64,000 nucleotides of DNA from Epiperipatus broadwayi (taxonomy: Eukaryota > Onychophora > Udeonychophora > Euonychophora > Peripatidae): NCBI GenBank assembly GCA_028023455.1, contig JAQFVV010012404.1:14867000-14930999 (forward strand), written 5' to 3'. Under the pieces are notes generated by a model that was not told where the DNA came from, did not search any database, and saw only the letters and a program-made list of their open reading frames with translations. A program made the position numbers and the translations under genes. Below, one piece after another: positions 13,753-23,253 of this stretch (its first letter is position 1; each line of letters opens with the position of its first letter).

Positions 13753-15086
13753 TCATGCAACAAAATCCAGTGTTTTGACAAATCATTCCAAGGCTGATTG
13801 AAGACCCCGAATCCAATCTCACCTCAGTTGCTTTACTAACCCTTGAAGATTTACTACCTTGCGGATGACATATATGAGGCTACACTAGTATTTTTCTTAA
13901 CTTGCATGCCAGCAGTAGCACATTGGTAAAACATGAGACTATGGGAATTGGACATATTTCAAAGTACAGCTATATAGGTGTAGCGTGACCATAATTACTA
14001 AATATGGATTGTGATTCATAATAACTAAATACTAATAGTTAACTAATTAACAATGAACAAAATTGAAACCTTAAACAGAAGCTAAAATTTAAATAAATTT
14101 AATGAAAACCAAAATATAAATGATAAATTAATAAAAGAAAATAATAGTTACAATAGGATTATAGGGATTGTCTCACTCACAGGTGAAGATTTTAGGGATA
14201 AACAATTTATTAATATTTGAAATTTTGGTTCACACACATGTGCTGGTTTTAGGAATACAAACAGTTTTTTGGTTTACATATATATATATATATATAGCTT
14301 TTCAAATCACTTGGCAGGTGATTTTAGTTTATAGGTTACAAATTGTTTAATTTAACTCTGCTTGTTATATATATATTGTGCCCTTATCTATAGGTCATAA
14401 TAAGGTAGAATGGTCAATTGCTAAAAAATTTTAAATTTTAAGATATGTTTGTATGATATATAAATAATAGTAGGATAATTAGATTTTATAGTACAATTTA
14501 AAGCTGAAAATACCTGGTATATAAAAGTGTAATGGATTATTTAAAAGGAACAGTTAAATAAAGATTAAAGATATCATTGCTTATGGTTGTAAAAGCTGGC
14601 CATATAAAATAACACAGCTATAAATAGTTAAAAGTATATTAATAATTCGAGTATAATATTTTAAAACTAATAAATTAAATCTAAACGATATGTAATATTA
14701 TAATTATATTTAATAGTCAAAATTAATCTAATATATTTTAAAAATAAACTTTAGGATGGTGAGAATTATATTTGGTTCTACATTTTTAAATTATTTTCCA
14801 AATTTTTATAAAATATATCAGTTTTGGTAATTTAGACCGAGACTTAAATTAAAAAATCATCTGTTAAAGTTAGTAATCATGTGACTGTATATTATATACC
14901 TTCACACACGCTTGTTAGACTAATAATAAAGTTTGTGAATTATAAAACTAAATATAATTGCTATCGATCCTTAAAGTAAAAGTTGAAATATTAAATGTTG
15001 TTTTAATAATTGTTTTTAAAGTTTAAATGATTTTGATAAAATTATAATTGAATTTAAAAATATTATTCTAAGTAATATTTAAGACA
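13753..15086. other. Non-coding, with TA microsatellite
   Basis: A (TA)n run lies at about 14276-14296. The phrase CTCACTCACAGGTGA (about 14171) recurs in nearly the same form at about 16586, suggesting two fragments of one repeat family. A less AT-rich patch at 13760-13990 may be an old short repeat but has no diagnostic motif. No gene is seen. Confidence 0.4.
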
Positions 15087-15178
15087 TGACGTCATAAATT
15101 CTTTATTTTAAAAGGGTTTAATTTATTATAAAACTAAAATGTGTAAATTTGTTCGCGCTAAAAGTCATTAACCAATCA
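15087..15178. promoter_or_regulatory. Possible promoter-like motif cluster (CRE palindrome, CCAAT box)
   Basis: A perfect TGACGTCA palindrome (15087-15094) and CCAATCA (15172-15178) lie 200-300 bp upstream of an unrecognised ORF. A locally purine-rich and GC-richer stretch follows (15180-15290). Both motifs are short enough to occur by chance, although TGACGTCA is unlikely in DNA this AT-rich. Confidence 0.2.
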
Positions 15179-15394
15179 ACGGAGGTAATTTAGCAGACAA
15201 AATATAAGAATTAGACGAAGCGGGGGAAAGTAATGTGTAAGTGAAGGAGGGAGTAACATATTTTTTAGCTGAATAAGACCGTAAGCTAGAAAAGTGATAT
15301 AATTTTAAAATTTTGTATTTATTTTAAAAGTTTTTTTTTAACATATAATATTTTGACTGCCTTTACATGAAGGGCTAATTTTTTAAAAGTTTTT

Positions 15395-15748
15395 TTGCCA
15401 GTGATTTTATTCAAGTTTAGCCAAAACCTTGCAGTAAAAATGGAAGTACTAAAGGAAAAAATACCTAAAAATATTGCTAAAGGAAAAATATTTGTAAAGT
15501 GCCTAGATACAGCTTTATTTATGCTCAACAAAAAACTTATTATTGTAACTCAGAGGAATATAATTAGGACGCTATATGAAAACTTAAAAGAGAAGTTATT
15601 TGCCATCAGGAAAAATTATGACGCACAAATTTATAAGGCTACTCTAAAGTTTTTTTTTATTCTTCTCTATGGGAAAATTAAGATGCTGTATATTATAAAG
15701 AATTATGTAAAAGTTATAATGAGAAAAAAAAATGTTTGTCTTTTTTAA
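15395..15748 (+). CDS. Unrecognised lysine-rich ORF, 117 aa
   Basis: This is an open frame from ATG to TAA. An internal ATG at 15440 (MEVLKEKIPKNIAKGK) is an alternative start. The protein is basic and has a non-repetitive middle part (FVKCLDTALFMLNKKLIIVT, residues about 34-53) that looks less like noise than other short ORFs here. The C-terminal third is hydrophobic and lysine-rich and less convincing. I do not recognise a domain. It could be the first part of a mobile-element protein or exon, or a chance ORF. Possible promoter motifs lie upstream at 15087-15178. Confidence 0.25.
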   Translation: MPVILFKFSQNLAVKMEVLKEKIPKNIAKGKIFVKCLDTALFMLNKKLIIVTQRNIIRTLYENLKEKLFAIRKNYDAQIYKATLKFFFILLYGKIKMLYIIKNYVKVIMRKKNVCLF

Positions 15749-16689
15749 AGGAAACATTACAAAGTATATAGTTACCAGAACTTTAAAAAAAAGGTAAACA
15801 TAAAAGTGTTATAATAATTTTGAGAATTTATTGGTATGTTAAAATTAAAAGATCATAATTTTATATTATTTATTGGTCATAAGTCGGTTGCCATAATATT
15901 ACATTAAATTATATGCTAATGTTGCCACACGTATTCTGTTGTCAGATTATTAAAATACTACCACGTACGTATTTATTTATTTCATTTAGGAAGAAATAAG
16001 ATTATATTATATTATTATTGTTATTATTATTTTTATTATTATTAGTTGCTGTGTAGTAGATTATGACATAAAATTCCCTTTTCATATTTTACTACCGAAA
16101 TTTTAAATCAGTTAGAATACAATTTATGAACCTGAGATTTTATTTTATTTTATTTTACTTCATTTTATTTAATTGAGCTAGATTCTTGTTATAAAGAAGA
16201 TTAAAATATGATTATTATTTTAATCATAGTGAATAGAGCTCAGAAAGTCGTAAGAATACTATGAGTTAGTTATTTGGTATAGTAAAAAGGGGGAATAGTG
16301 TTCTTATGCCATTGAGGTAGTATCGTGTGGATAATATCTCAATGTAGTCTATCTCGTTTCCGTATTGTCACTCCATGTCTCATGAAAATAGTAAATATTT
16401 ATTAATTCATTTTAAAAATTGAACTGTATTTGTATTTTAGAAATTAGAGCTAGTAATCATTTTTAATCAATGCTGAATATTTCATTTATTTAGTTGTTAA
16501 CTGAGCTAGAACCCGGAATATTCGTTATAAACAATAATTTTGGGGTGAGGATGCGTGGGGGGAGGTTAGAATATATATATATATATCACTCACAGGTGAT
16601 GAAGTTTTATAATTTATCAAGTTACAATTTCATGAGATTTATCATTACATTACAAATTGATTTAATTTGCTCATGATAATGTTTATTTC
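15749..16689. other. Non-coding, low-complexity tracts
   Basis: It contains a short ATT run (about 16001-16045), a TTTTA run (about 16139-16170), a G-rich patch (about 16541-16565) and a TA run (about 16570-16586). The G-rich patch beside TCACTCACAGGTGA may be the edge of the Ty3-like element that follows. No gene is seen. Confidence 0.4.
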
Positions 16690-17935
16690 TACATGTGGCC
16701 ATCTGTCTTAATCTTAGTCTGGCCCTTTCTTTGTTCTCCTCTGAGCTTATTACTTCTCCATCACCAGGCAAAGATACTGAAAAGATCCATGGGCACTTCT
16801 TTCTGAAATGGAGTCTGGGGGTCAGAATCCCATGGATTCATTCTGCATATTATTGATGCTCCACAATATGGTTTCAGTCTTGTTCACCTATGCTGTATGA
16901 TTAGATCCCACGACCGTCCTGTACAGCTGACCTAGCTCTCTCATAACCTGCTCACATGGGTTGGATTGGTGGTTTAATACATGCTGAATTCCCTGTTTTC
17001 ATATTTGTTCTCCAGGCTGTAGAATAAAAGTGGTACCCCTGTCTGAAACTATAGTATGTGGTTTTCCAATTTTCAGAAATTGTAGTCTCACCAAAAACTA
17101 TGGTCTCTCTAATATTCATTGTCCTTACAGGGTAAGCTTGGACATACTTAGAAAAAATGTTATAAGTCACAAGCAAATATCTGAACCTTCTATAAGGCAG
17201 CAATGGACCATAGTGGTCGATGGATAACACTTGGTTGGATTCTTTAGGGATTATAGAGGTTATGGGACCCGTATAGGACCTATTTGGTAGTTTACTCCTT
17301 GCACATATATCACACTGGCCTAATTTTTTCAAAATGACCCTGTATAGACATGGCCAGTAAAACTGTCTCTGCCAGGTCTCCCTGTCTTGCATGGCCCTTA
17401 GTGTCCAATGGAAGTATGAGTGTATTTCACTATCTGGTCCCTCAGCCTAGGCGGAATTAATATTCTCCATGTTTTACCATCCCTTCCTATTTTACTTTGT
17501 AGGACCCCATTTTTTATCCTATACTGGCTCTATCCATTTTTTCAAGTGACCTTTGATATGCCTATTTACCCATATCCTTTTCATGAGTTCTGTGTACTGT
17601 GGAAAATTCGCTTGCCAGTAAGGTAGGTTCTTCAGGTTAGTTTCCACCATCCTACTCAATATATGCATTAATATTCCCAATGACTCCTTGAGTATAGGAG
17701 GATTTTCTACTTTAACATTTTCTTTTATAGGTTCAAATTTACATTATGATAATAACTTCTCCACTGACACATTTCCAGGGTAGATTAAAACAGTTAAATG
17801 TATCCATTTTACGATATAATAATTTGCTGTCAGGTTAACACAGGCTAAGACCATCCTGCTTTTGGATGGAATGATTGTTTCAGATTTCTCCCAGGGGTAT
17901 TCTCCTTTACATTGTCTTTTAGAGAACAAGCTATG
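16690..17935 (-). pseudogene. Ty3-like LTR retroelement pol relic (integrase)
   Basis: On the minus strand the integrase zinc finger is readable as YTHTSIGH (about 17405-17435) and CDICARSK (about 17295-17318), an HHCC arrangement. The catalytic core follows: SIDHYGPL (first Asp, about 17220), SDRGTTF (second Asp, about 17035, in another frame) and NPCEQVMRELG (Glu, about 16940). A C-terminal IEPILWSINN-like tail follows. The three acidic residues survive, but frameshifts between the first and second Asp and later stops break the gene. Upstream, 17650-17930 reads IIPSKSRMVLACVNL and later NVKVENPPILKES, which resembles the segment between protease and reverse transcriptase. If so, reverse transcriptase and RNase H have been deleted. 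No LTR was identified beside it. Confidence 0.7.
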
Positions 17936-19255
17936 TGATTAGATTTGGTGATGCTTAACTTTTAGACAATACTTAGCACATGATTTTCTTAAAATCCATT
18001 GGAAAAAAAACATTTTATTTAACTTCTCATTGTTTCTCTTCATAGCTGGGCTGCTACTGCTCTTCCTTGAAAAGCTGATTTAAAAATGAATTGCTGACTA
18101 GAGTAGTTACTAAAGGCTAATTGATTAATCTGTCACTATCTTATTTTTAGGAACAATCTTGTATCCATCTAATTCCATATTTCCTCAGATTTGACAGCAT
18201 TAAATCCTGATCAATTGAGTTTATTTTCATAAAAAAATGTTTTTGTTCCTTTGTTTTTTTTTAATTAAAAAATTCTAAAGATAGTTATTGAAATTCCTCC
18301 ATAATTATTTTTTTCTCCATTACCCCAAAACAGTATAGCCCTTTAATTGCACTTTATTTTAACATTTCCTTTTTCCTAAAGGGTTAAAAAAGTGATGAAA
18401 TTAGGAGGAACCTCATAGATAACTATGAAATTTCTACTGATTGTTGCCTTTGGCAGAATGGCTTAGTTGGCTAGATAGCATTACCTTAACCTTTTAACCG
18501 CTAATTATATTATTGGTTGTATGAGGTAAAAATCAAATCTTTTAATTGGCCAACTCACAAACTGAAGACAAAGTCTATTGTTAAAACATATTCACCTATA
18601 ATATTAAATTCAACTCAGATATGTTTATAAAAAGTATATTACTAATTTTTCAGGTTATGAAGAGAACGAAAGTTCTTTCAAAAATAAATTGCTATTTATT
18701 TATTCTAAAATATTCAATTTTGGCAACATAAAAGCTATAATATAAACAAAAAGGTCAACTTTTACGTTATAGAAAAGTAAATATTTCTTTTTACTAAATC
18801 TTTAATATTTTTACTAAAATCTTCAATATTTTTCGAAAATAATTTTGTTTTTTAGTATTCTCTCTGAAAATCATTTGTAATTACTGAATATATACTTAAT
18901 ATTCTTTAAAATTATATTCAAAATGAAAATCTCAGCGTTTTTCTTTATTTTCTTTGATCAGGCGGTTTCTTTGTTCTTTCCAGCCAATCAGAATGTCTTT
19001 TTCGGCTGAGAGCTCACTAACAACCAACTACAACCGATGTTCTTTCTTTGTTTAGGTTTAAATGCGTTTTTTTTTTATTTTTTACTTGTAAAATAATTCG
19101 GAAGAGGGCACCATCTTACAGAACTTTTAAAAACCTATTCAAAACCTATCAAACAAATATTTTAGCATAAGAACTGGCAGAGTTAGAGTGACATCAGATG
19201 TCGATGAGGAGCCTCGTAAGAGGCGGGAAAAGGGTTAAAATTCAATATTCAACAA
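17936..19255. other. Non-coding, with CCAAT and E2F-like motifs
   Basis: No gene is seen. CCAATCA occurs at about 18984-18990, and GGCGGGAAAA (an E2F-type core) at about 19222-19231 in a GC-richer patch (19090-19240). These are single short motifs with no ORF clearly placed behind them. Confidence 0.3.
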
Positions 19256-19485
19256 TCTAATGGTCCAGGTTTGATTTTCATGTTAGTACTGGCACTGTCC
19301 AAGCTAGCAACACCTAGAGAAGTGAGGAAAATGATACTACCTGAAACATTGTGCATATACTAACCTGTGGGTTATTACTAACAATTGAATATAATTGGAA
19401 AATTTAAACAAAGTTAATTGTTTCTAAAGGCATTCACTACTTAATATTAGATGATGGAGGTAGTTCAATATATAATACAATATTA
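19256..19485 (+). mobile_element. SINE-like repeat, diverged copy
   Basis: It shares, in the same order, several blocks with the repeats at 38540-39092: TTCATGTTAGTACTG, TGGAAAATTTAAACAAAGTT, TTTCTAAAGGCATTC and TACTTAATATTAGATGATGG, ending with TAGTTCAATATATAATAC. The 5' part corresponds to the polymerase III B-box of the other copy but is decayed here (GGTTTGATTTTC). It encodes no protein. Confidence 0.55.
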
Positions 19486-20013
19486 CCTTTTGCTTTAAAG
19501 AGATAAAGAAAATTAATTAAAAAGCAGTATTTCTTAACAAGAATATTAAAACCTTTTTTCTTTTCTTTTAAAAAACTGATAAACAACACTTAAAATTTTA
19601 CTTACTTCTCTCTCATTATTGTTTTCAAAAAGTTAAAACCAATAGATAAGATTACTGAAGAGAGAAAAAATAAATAATAATTTGTTTTCTCTCATTTTAT
19701 TTTTATATAGAATTTTTTATATACTTTTTCTATTTCTTTTATAACTACTTGTAACAAACTATAAATATTCATATTCTTATTATTTAAAAAGTTTGGAATT
19801 TGCATATTGTCATTTAAGGAATGTAAAATCTTTTAAGTTAATATTCATTATTATATAAAAAATAGAAATAAATAATTATTCTCAATTTCAAATTCTAAAT
19901 TTATTTGTTTAAATAAGTTTGTAATATCTGATATAGCCATATTTGACCACTTTCTAGAATATTACAATGTACTGAAATCGGCCTTCTGTTTTGCTTTTCT
20001 TTTTCAAACATAT

Positions 20014-20021
20014 ACAATTAT
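20014..20021. repeat. Target-site duplication of the Merlin element, left copy
   Basis: ACAATTAT directly precedes the left terminal inverted repeat. The identical 8 bp follow the right terminus at 23246-23253. An 8- to 9-bp duplication is the known signature of Merlin insertion. Confidence 0.93.
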
Positions 20022-20070
20022 GGTAATCCAGTATTTACCTTGCTATGACATAATTAGCCTGAAGGCACAC
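20022..20070 (+). repeat. Merlin left terminal inverted repeat
   Basis: It begins GGTAATCCAGTATTTACC and pairs with 23197-23245 read in reverse complement, with about six mismatches over 49 bp. Similarity stops soon after this. Confidence 0.9.
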
Positions 20071-20308
20071 ACCTGTAATTATCCGATATTTGCGTCATCG
20101 GAAGAACACATGAACATTGTCATGGCAACAAAGAGACTGACATGACTAATTCTAGAGATTTGATTTTTTGTTACCTTGCTATGACATCATAAGCCTGAAG
20201 GCATACAGCTGTAATTATCCGATCTTTGCGTTGTCGGAAGAACACACAAACGTTGTCATGGCAACAAAGACGCTGATATGACTAATTCGAGAGATTTGAT
20301 TTTTTCAT
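20037..20308 (+). repeat. 136-bp tandem duplication inside the Merlin left end
   Basis: Copy one (20037-20172) and copy two (20173-20308) both run from ACCTTGCTATGACAT through GCCTGAAGGCA, TGTAATTATCCGAT and GTCATGGCAACAAAGA to GAGATTTGATTTTTT. They differ at a modest number of positions. The duplication includes the inner two thirds of the terminal repeat, so the left end has a second, internal terminus-like sequence. Confidence 0.9.
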
Positions 20309-20479
20309 CCACGAGATTTTTTCAACCCGCAAGATTTAAAAGTGGATTTCTTCCTATTTGTTGCATCGTTTTTTTCAGTGCAGCAGCGTTTTTTTTCAGT
20401 GATTTCATTTTCAGTGTTTTAATAGTTCAGCAATTTTTTTACCATTTTTTAAAAAGAAATCATTACTTTCTCAACAGTT

Positions 20480-20564
20480 GTAAGTAATTTACATGTTATT
20501 TCTTCTATGATATTAAGTGGATGTATTTTATATTTTATTAATTTTCCGGATTTTCCATTTTTAG
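20480..20564 (+). other. Candidate 5' UTR intron of the Merlin gene
   Basis: GTAAGTAA at 20480 is a strong donor. A pyrimidine-rich tract ending TTTTTAG at 20564 is a plausible acceptor, 14 bases before the preferred ATG. Splicing would remove an upstream in-frame ATG (20507) that otherwise adds 24 hydrophobic residues unlike the rest of the protein. It is inferred from sequence only. Confidence 0.5.
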
Positions 20565-20578
20565 ACATCAATTTAGAA

Positions 20579-21472
20579 ATGGCTAATATTGAAACAAGAG
20601 ATCTGAAGTTGTGGGATCTACCAAAATGTGAAGAAGAGGTGATAGCTTTCTTCCAACAAGAAGGAGTTTTACACCGCATGAAATTGTGCGAAAACGGCCA
20701 TGAGATGAAGAAGTACATCCATGGTACTGAAAAACAGTGGTGGTGCAATTTGAAAGATTGTCTGAAAAAAACTCCCATAAGAAAAGGCACGTGGTTTGAA
20801 GGCTCCAGAATATCCTTCGTAACGGCTCTCCATTTTATATATTGTTGGTCCAGAGAATTAACGTCTATCCTATTTTGTGCTGACCAGTTAGAAATGGCGG
20901 ACAAGACTGTGATTGACTGGAACAACTATCTCCGCAGAGTATGTGCATGGAAGCTGTTACATAATGAAAGGCGGAAAATCGGAGGCCCTAACACAATTGT
21001 GGAAATAGACGAAACTCTATTCTCCAAATGTAAGAACAATGCCAGCAGAGTACTTCCACAGCAATGGGTATTTGGTGGTATCTGCAGAGAAACAGATGAA
21101 TGTTTTATAATAGCCATTGCAGATAGAAGTGCGTCCAGTCTCATGCAAGCCATTTTGGAGAATGTGCACCAAGGCACTACTATTTATAGTGATTGTTGGA
21201 AAGGATATAAAACAGAAGAATTGGAGCTGGCTGGATATGAGCACCATCGAGTTAACCACACGTATAATTTTGTAGACCCCACAACTGGCGTTCACACGCA
21301 AAATATTGAAAAGTTGTGGGGTTTAGTCAAATGGAGGTATAAGAAGCACAGAGGAACTGCACGTCAACACTTAGACTCCTATTTCACAGAGTTTATGTGG
21401 AGGCATACCTACAAAGATGGTCATTTTGGTGCAATTCCACAACATATAAGCCAGTTCAGTCCACCGCAGTAA
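20579..21472 (+). CDS. Merlin transposase (IS1595/ISXO2-type DDE), 297 aa
   Basis: A DDE transposase that cuts and rejoins the ends of its own element in the nucleus. Residues 37-61 hold a Cys/His cluster (C37, H41, C56, C61) at the place of the N-terminal zinc-binding module of this family. The catalytic core shows VEIDE (D144), IYSDCWKGY (D205) and HTQNIEKLWG (E244), with K251 seven residues after E244, the spacing known for IS1-like and IS1595-like enzymes. N242 is the alternative third ligand. Length fits eukaryotic Merlin proteins. The frame is uninterrupted. I start it at 20579, since the 20507 ATG probably lies inside an intron and its extra residues look non-coding. The stop is followed after eleven bases by a strong splice donor (21484). 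Overlapping minus-strand frames are shadows of this gene. Confidence 0.92.
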   Translation: MANIETRDLKLWDLPKCEEEVIAFFQQEGVLHRMKLCENGHEMKKYIHGTEKQWWCNLKDCLKKTPIRKGTWFEGSRISFVTALHFIYCWSRELTSILFCADQLEMADKTVIDWNNYLRRVCAWKLLHNERRKIGGPNTIVEIDETLFSKCKNNASRVLPQQWVFGGICRETDECFIIAIADRSASSLMQAILENVHQGTTIYSDCWKGYKTEELELAGYEHHRVNHTYNFVDPTTGVHTQNIEKLWGLVKWRYKKHRGTARQHLDSYFTEFMWRHTYKDGHFGAIPQHISQFSPPQ

Positions 21473-21599
21473 TCGTTATTTGGGTAAGTACGCATTTTGT
21501 TGTGATATTCATCTTTTATTTTCCTTATAAATTACAGTAGTTTTTATTCGTAGTTATTTCCACTAAAAAAAATTCATACATTTATATAGTACTTTTAAG

Positions 21600-22275
21600 A
21601 TGACTGAATTATGATTAATTATGATTTGTGGACTCACAGTTTTCACTTTATGATGTGTTTTTTTAAAAAAAGACAAAATTATTTGAATACTTGCAGAATT
21701 ATTACTTCTGGACTCACACTTTATGACACGTTTTTTAAAGAAGACAAAATTAATATTTGTAGACTCGCAGTTATTTGTAGATTCGCAGTTTTTCTTTATG
21801 ATAGGTTTTTTTAAATTTATATAGTACTTTTAAGATGACATTAATTTTGTAGTGATATTTATCTTACATTTTCCTATTTTCTATTTTGCGTTTATTTATC
21901 TTACATTTTTCTATTTTGTGTTTTTTAAAAAAGACAAAATTAATATTTGTAGACTCGCAGTTTTTACTTTATGATAGGTTTTTTTAAGACAACAAAATTA
22001 TTTGAATACTTGCAGAATTATTACTTCAGGACTCGCACTTTAAGATACGTTTTTTAAAAAAGAAAATTAATATTTGTAGACTCGCAGTTTTCACTTTATG
22101 ATAGTTTTTTTTAAGATGACAAAATTATTATTTGAATACTTGCAGAATTATTAATTCAGGACTCGCACTTTAAGATACGTTTTTTAAAAAAGAAAATTAA
22201 TATTTGTAGACTTGAAGTTATTTGTAGATGCGCAGTTTTCACTTTATGATAAGTTTTTTAAAATTTATATAGTAC
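21600..22275 (+). repeat. Short-unit tandem repeats in the Merlin 3' region
   Basis: Repeated phrases are GACTCGCAGTTTT, CTTTATGATAGGTTTTTTT, AAGACAAAATT and GAATACTTGCAGAATTATTA, in units of roughly 40 to 110 bp with higher-order copies (for example about 21661-21750, 21980-22060 and 22105-22180). Three copies of TATATAGTACTTTTAAGATG (about 21583, 21817, 22265) mark larger duplications. Confidence 0.85.
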
Positions 22276-22284
22276 TTTTAAGAT

Positions 22285-22950
22285 GACTTATTAATTTGGT
22301 AGTGATATTTATCTTACATTTTCCTATTTTGCATCCAATTTTAGTTAATTATTCATGATGCTTATATTACTTTTAACTTTTTTTTTTTGCCGCATATCAC
22401 TCTATTTTGTGTCCTATTTATTAATTTTTTTTTTTCAGGATTTGTGGACTCGCAGTTTTTACTTATTAATTTTGTAGTGATATTTATCTTACATTTTCCT
22501 ATTTTGCATCCAATTTTAGTTAATTATTCATGATGTATATATTACTTTTAACCTTTTTTTGCCGCATATCACTATTTTGTGTCCTATTTATTAATTTTTT
22601 TTTTCAGGATTTGTGGACTCGCAGTTTTTACTTATTAATTTTGTAGTGATATTTATCTTACATTTTCCTATTTTGCGTCCAATTTTAGTTAATTATTCAT
22701 GATGTATATATTACTTTTAACCTTTTTTTGCCGCATATCACTGTTTTGTGTCCTATTTATTAATTTTTTTTTTCAGGATTTGTGGACTCGCAGTTTTTAC
22801 TTATTAATTTTGTAGTGATATTTATCTTACATTTTCCCATTTTGCGTCCAATTTTAGTTAATTATTCATGATGTATATATTATTTTTAATCTTTTTTTGC
22901 CGCATATCACTCTATTTTGTGTCCTATTTATTAATTTTACCATTTTTTTT
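22285..22950 (+). repeat. 169-bp tandem array in the Merlin 3' region, about four copies
   Basis: The unit runs GGATTTGTGGACTCGCAG, TTAATTTTGTAGTGATATTT, TTGCRTCCAATTTTAGTTAA, TTCATGATG, GCCGCATATCACT, GTGTCCTATTTATTAA and a poly-T tract ending CAG. Unit boundaries at 22436, 22605 and 22774 are exactly 169 bp apart; the last unit is 177 bp. The first copy (from about 22285) is partial. Copies are nearly identical, so the expansion is recent. Confidence 0.93.
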
Positions 22951-22975
22951 CAGGATGGAGGCCGCCGGCATTTTT

Positions 22976-23036
22976 CTGTACCACGTGCCTTTTTCTCCGT
23001 TTTGACCTCATGACCCTGTACCACGTGCCTTTTTCC
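22976..23036 (+). repeat. 40-bp direct repeat with CACGTG cores
   Basis: CTGTACCACGTGCCTTTTTC occurs at 22976 and again at 23016. The 14-mer ACCACGTGCCTTTT (22980-22993 and 23020-23033) is the reverse complement of a 14-mer in the transposase coding sequence (20782-20795). A further CACGTG lies at about 23111. Confidence 0.85.
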
Positions 23037-23196
23037 CACTCTTCATTTCTATGACGACATTACCCTGAGGGCATCCTATTCTAATCTAGAGATCTTTGAT
23101 GTAACGTCACCACGTGATATGCCAAAAAATTTTAGCGATTACATTTGTCCGCAAATCACTAGGTGACGTTATCTTAAAAATCGGGTGGTTAGAGTA

Positions 23197-23245
23197 GTAT
23201 GCCTTTAGGCTAATGACGTCTTAGCAAGGTAAATACTGGACTACC
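23197..23245 (-). repeat. Merlin right terminal inverted repeat
   Basis: Read on the minus strand it begins GGTAGTCCAGTATTTACC and matches the left terminus. The target duplication ACAATTAT follows at 23246-23253. Confidence 0.9.
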
Positions 23246-23253
23246 ACAATTAT

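Larger units (their letters stand above)
21484..22953 (+). other. Candidate 3' UTR intron with four alternative acceptors
   Basis: GGGTAAGTA puts a near-consensus donor at 21484, just after the transposase stop. Poly-T tracts ending in CAG occur at 22436-22438, 22605-22607, 22774-22776 and 22951-22953, each at the end of a tandem unit. Splicing to any of them would remove most of the repeat array. No transcript evidence is available. Confidence 0.4.
20022..23245 (+). mobile_element. Merlin DNA transposon, apparently complete, 3224 bp
   Basis: The element is bounded by terminal inverted repeats starting GGTARTCCAGTATTTACC (left 20022-20070, right 23197-23245, about 43 of 49 positions matching). 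A perfect 8-bp duplication ACAATTAT flanks it. Inside are a 136-bp subterminal tandem duplication, a short candidate 5' intron, one uninterrupted transposase gene, then about 1.5 kb of tandem repeats and a GC-richer 3' patch. Open coding sequence and perfect target duplication indicate a young insertion that may still be able to move. Its base composition is less AT-rich than its surroundings only in the transposase and at the right end. A dead relative lies at 46850-47450. Confidence 0.92.

Noticed and set aside
13760-13990. Possible tRNA-derived repeat
   Set aside because: On the minus strand GTCCAATTCCC vaguely resembles a B-box, but no A-box, tail or second copy was found.
20449-21301. 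Minus-strand ORFs of 83 to 158 aa across the Merlin gene
   Set aside because: They lie antisense to a clearly coding transposase and have no recognisable content.
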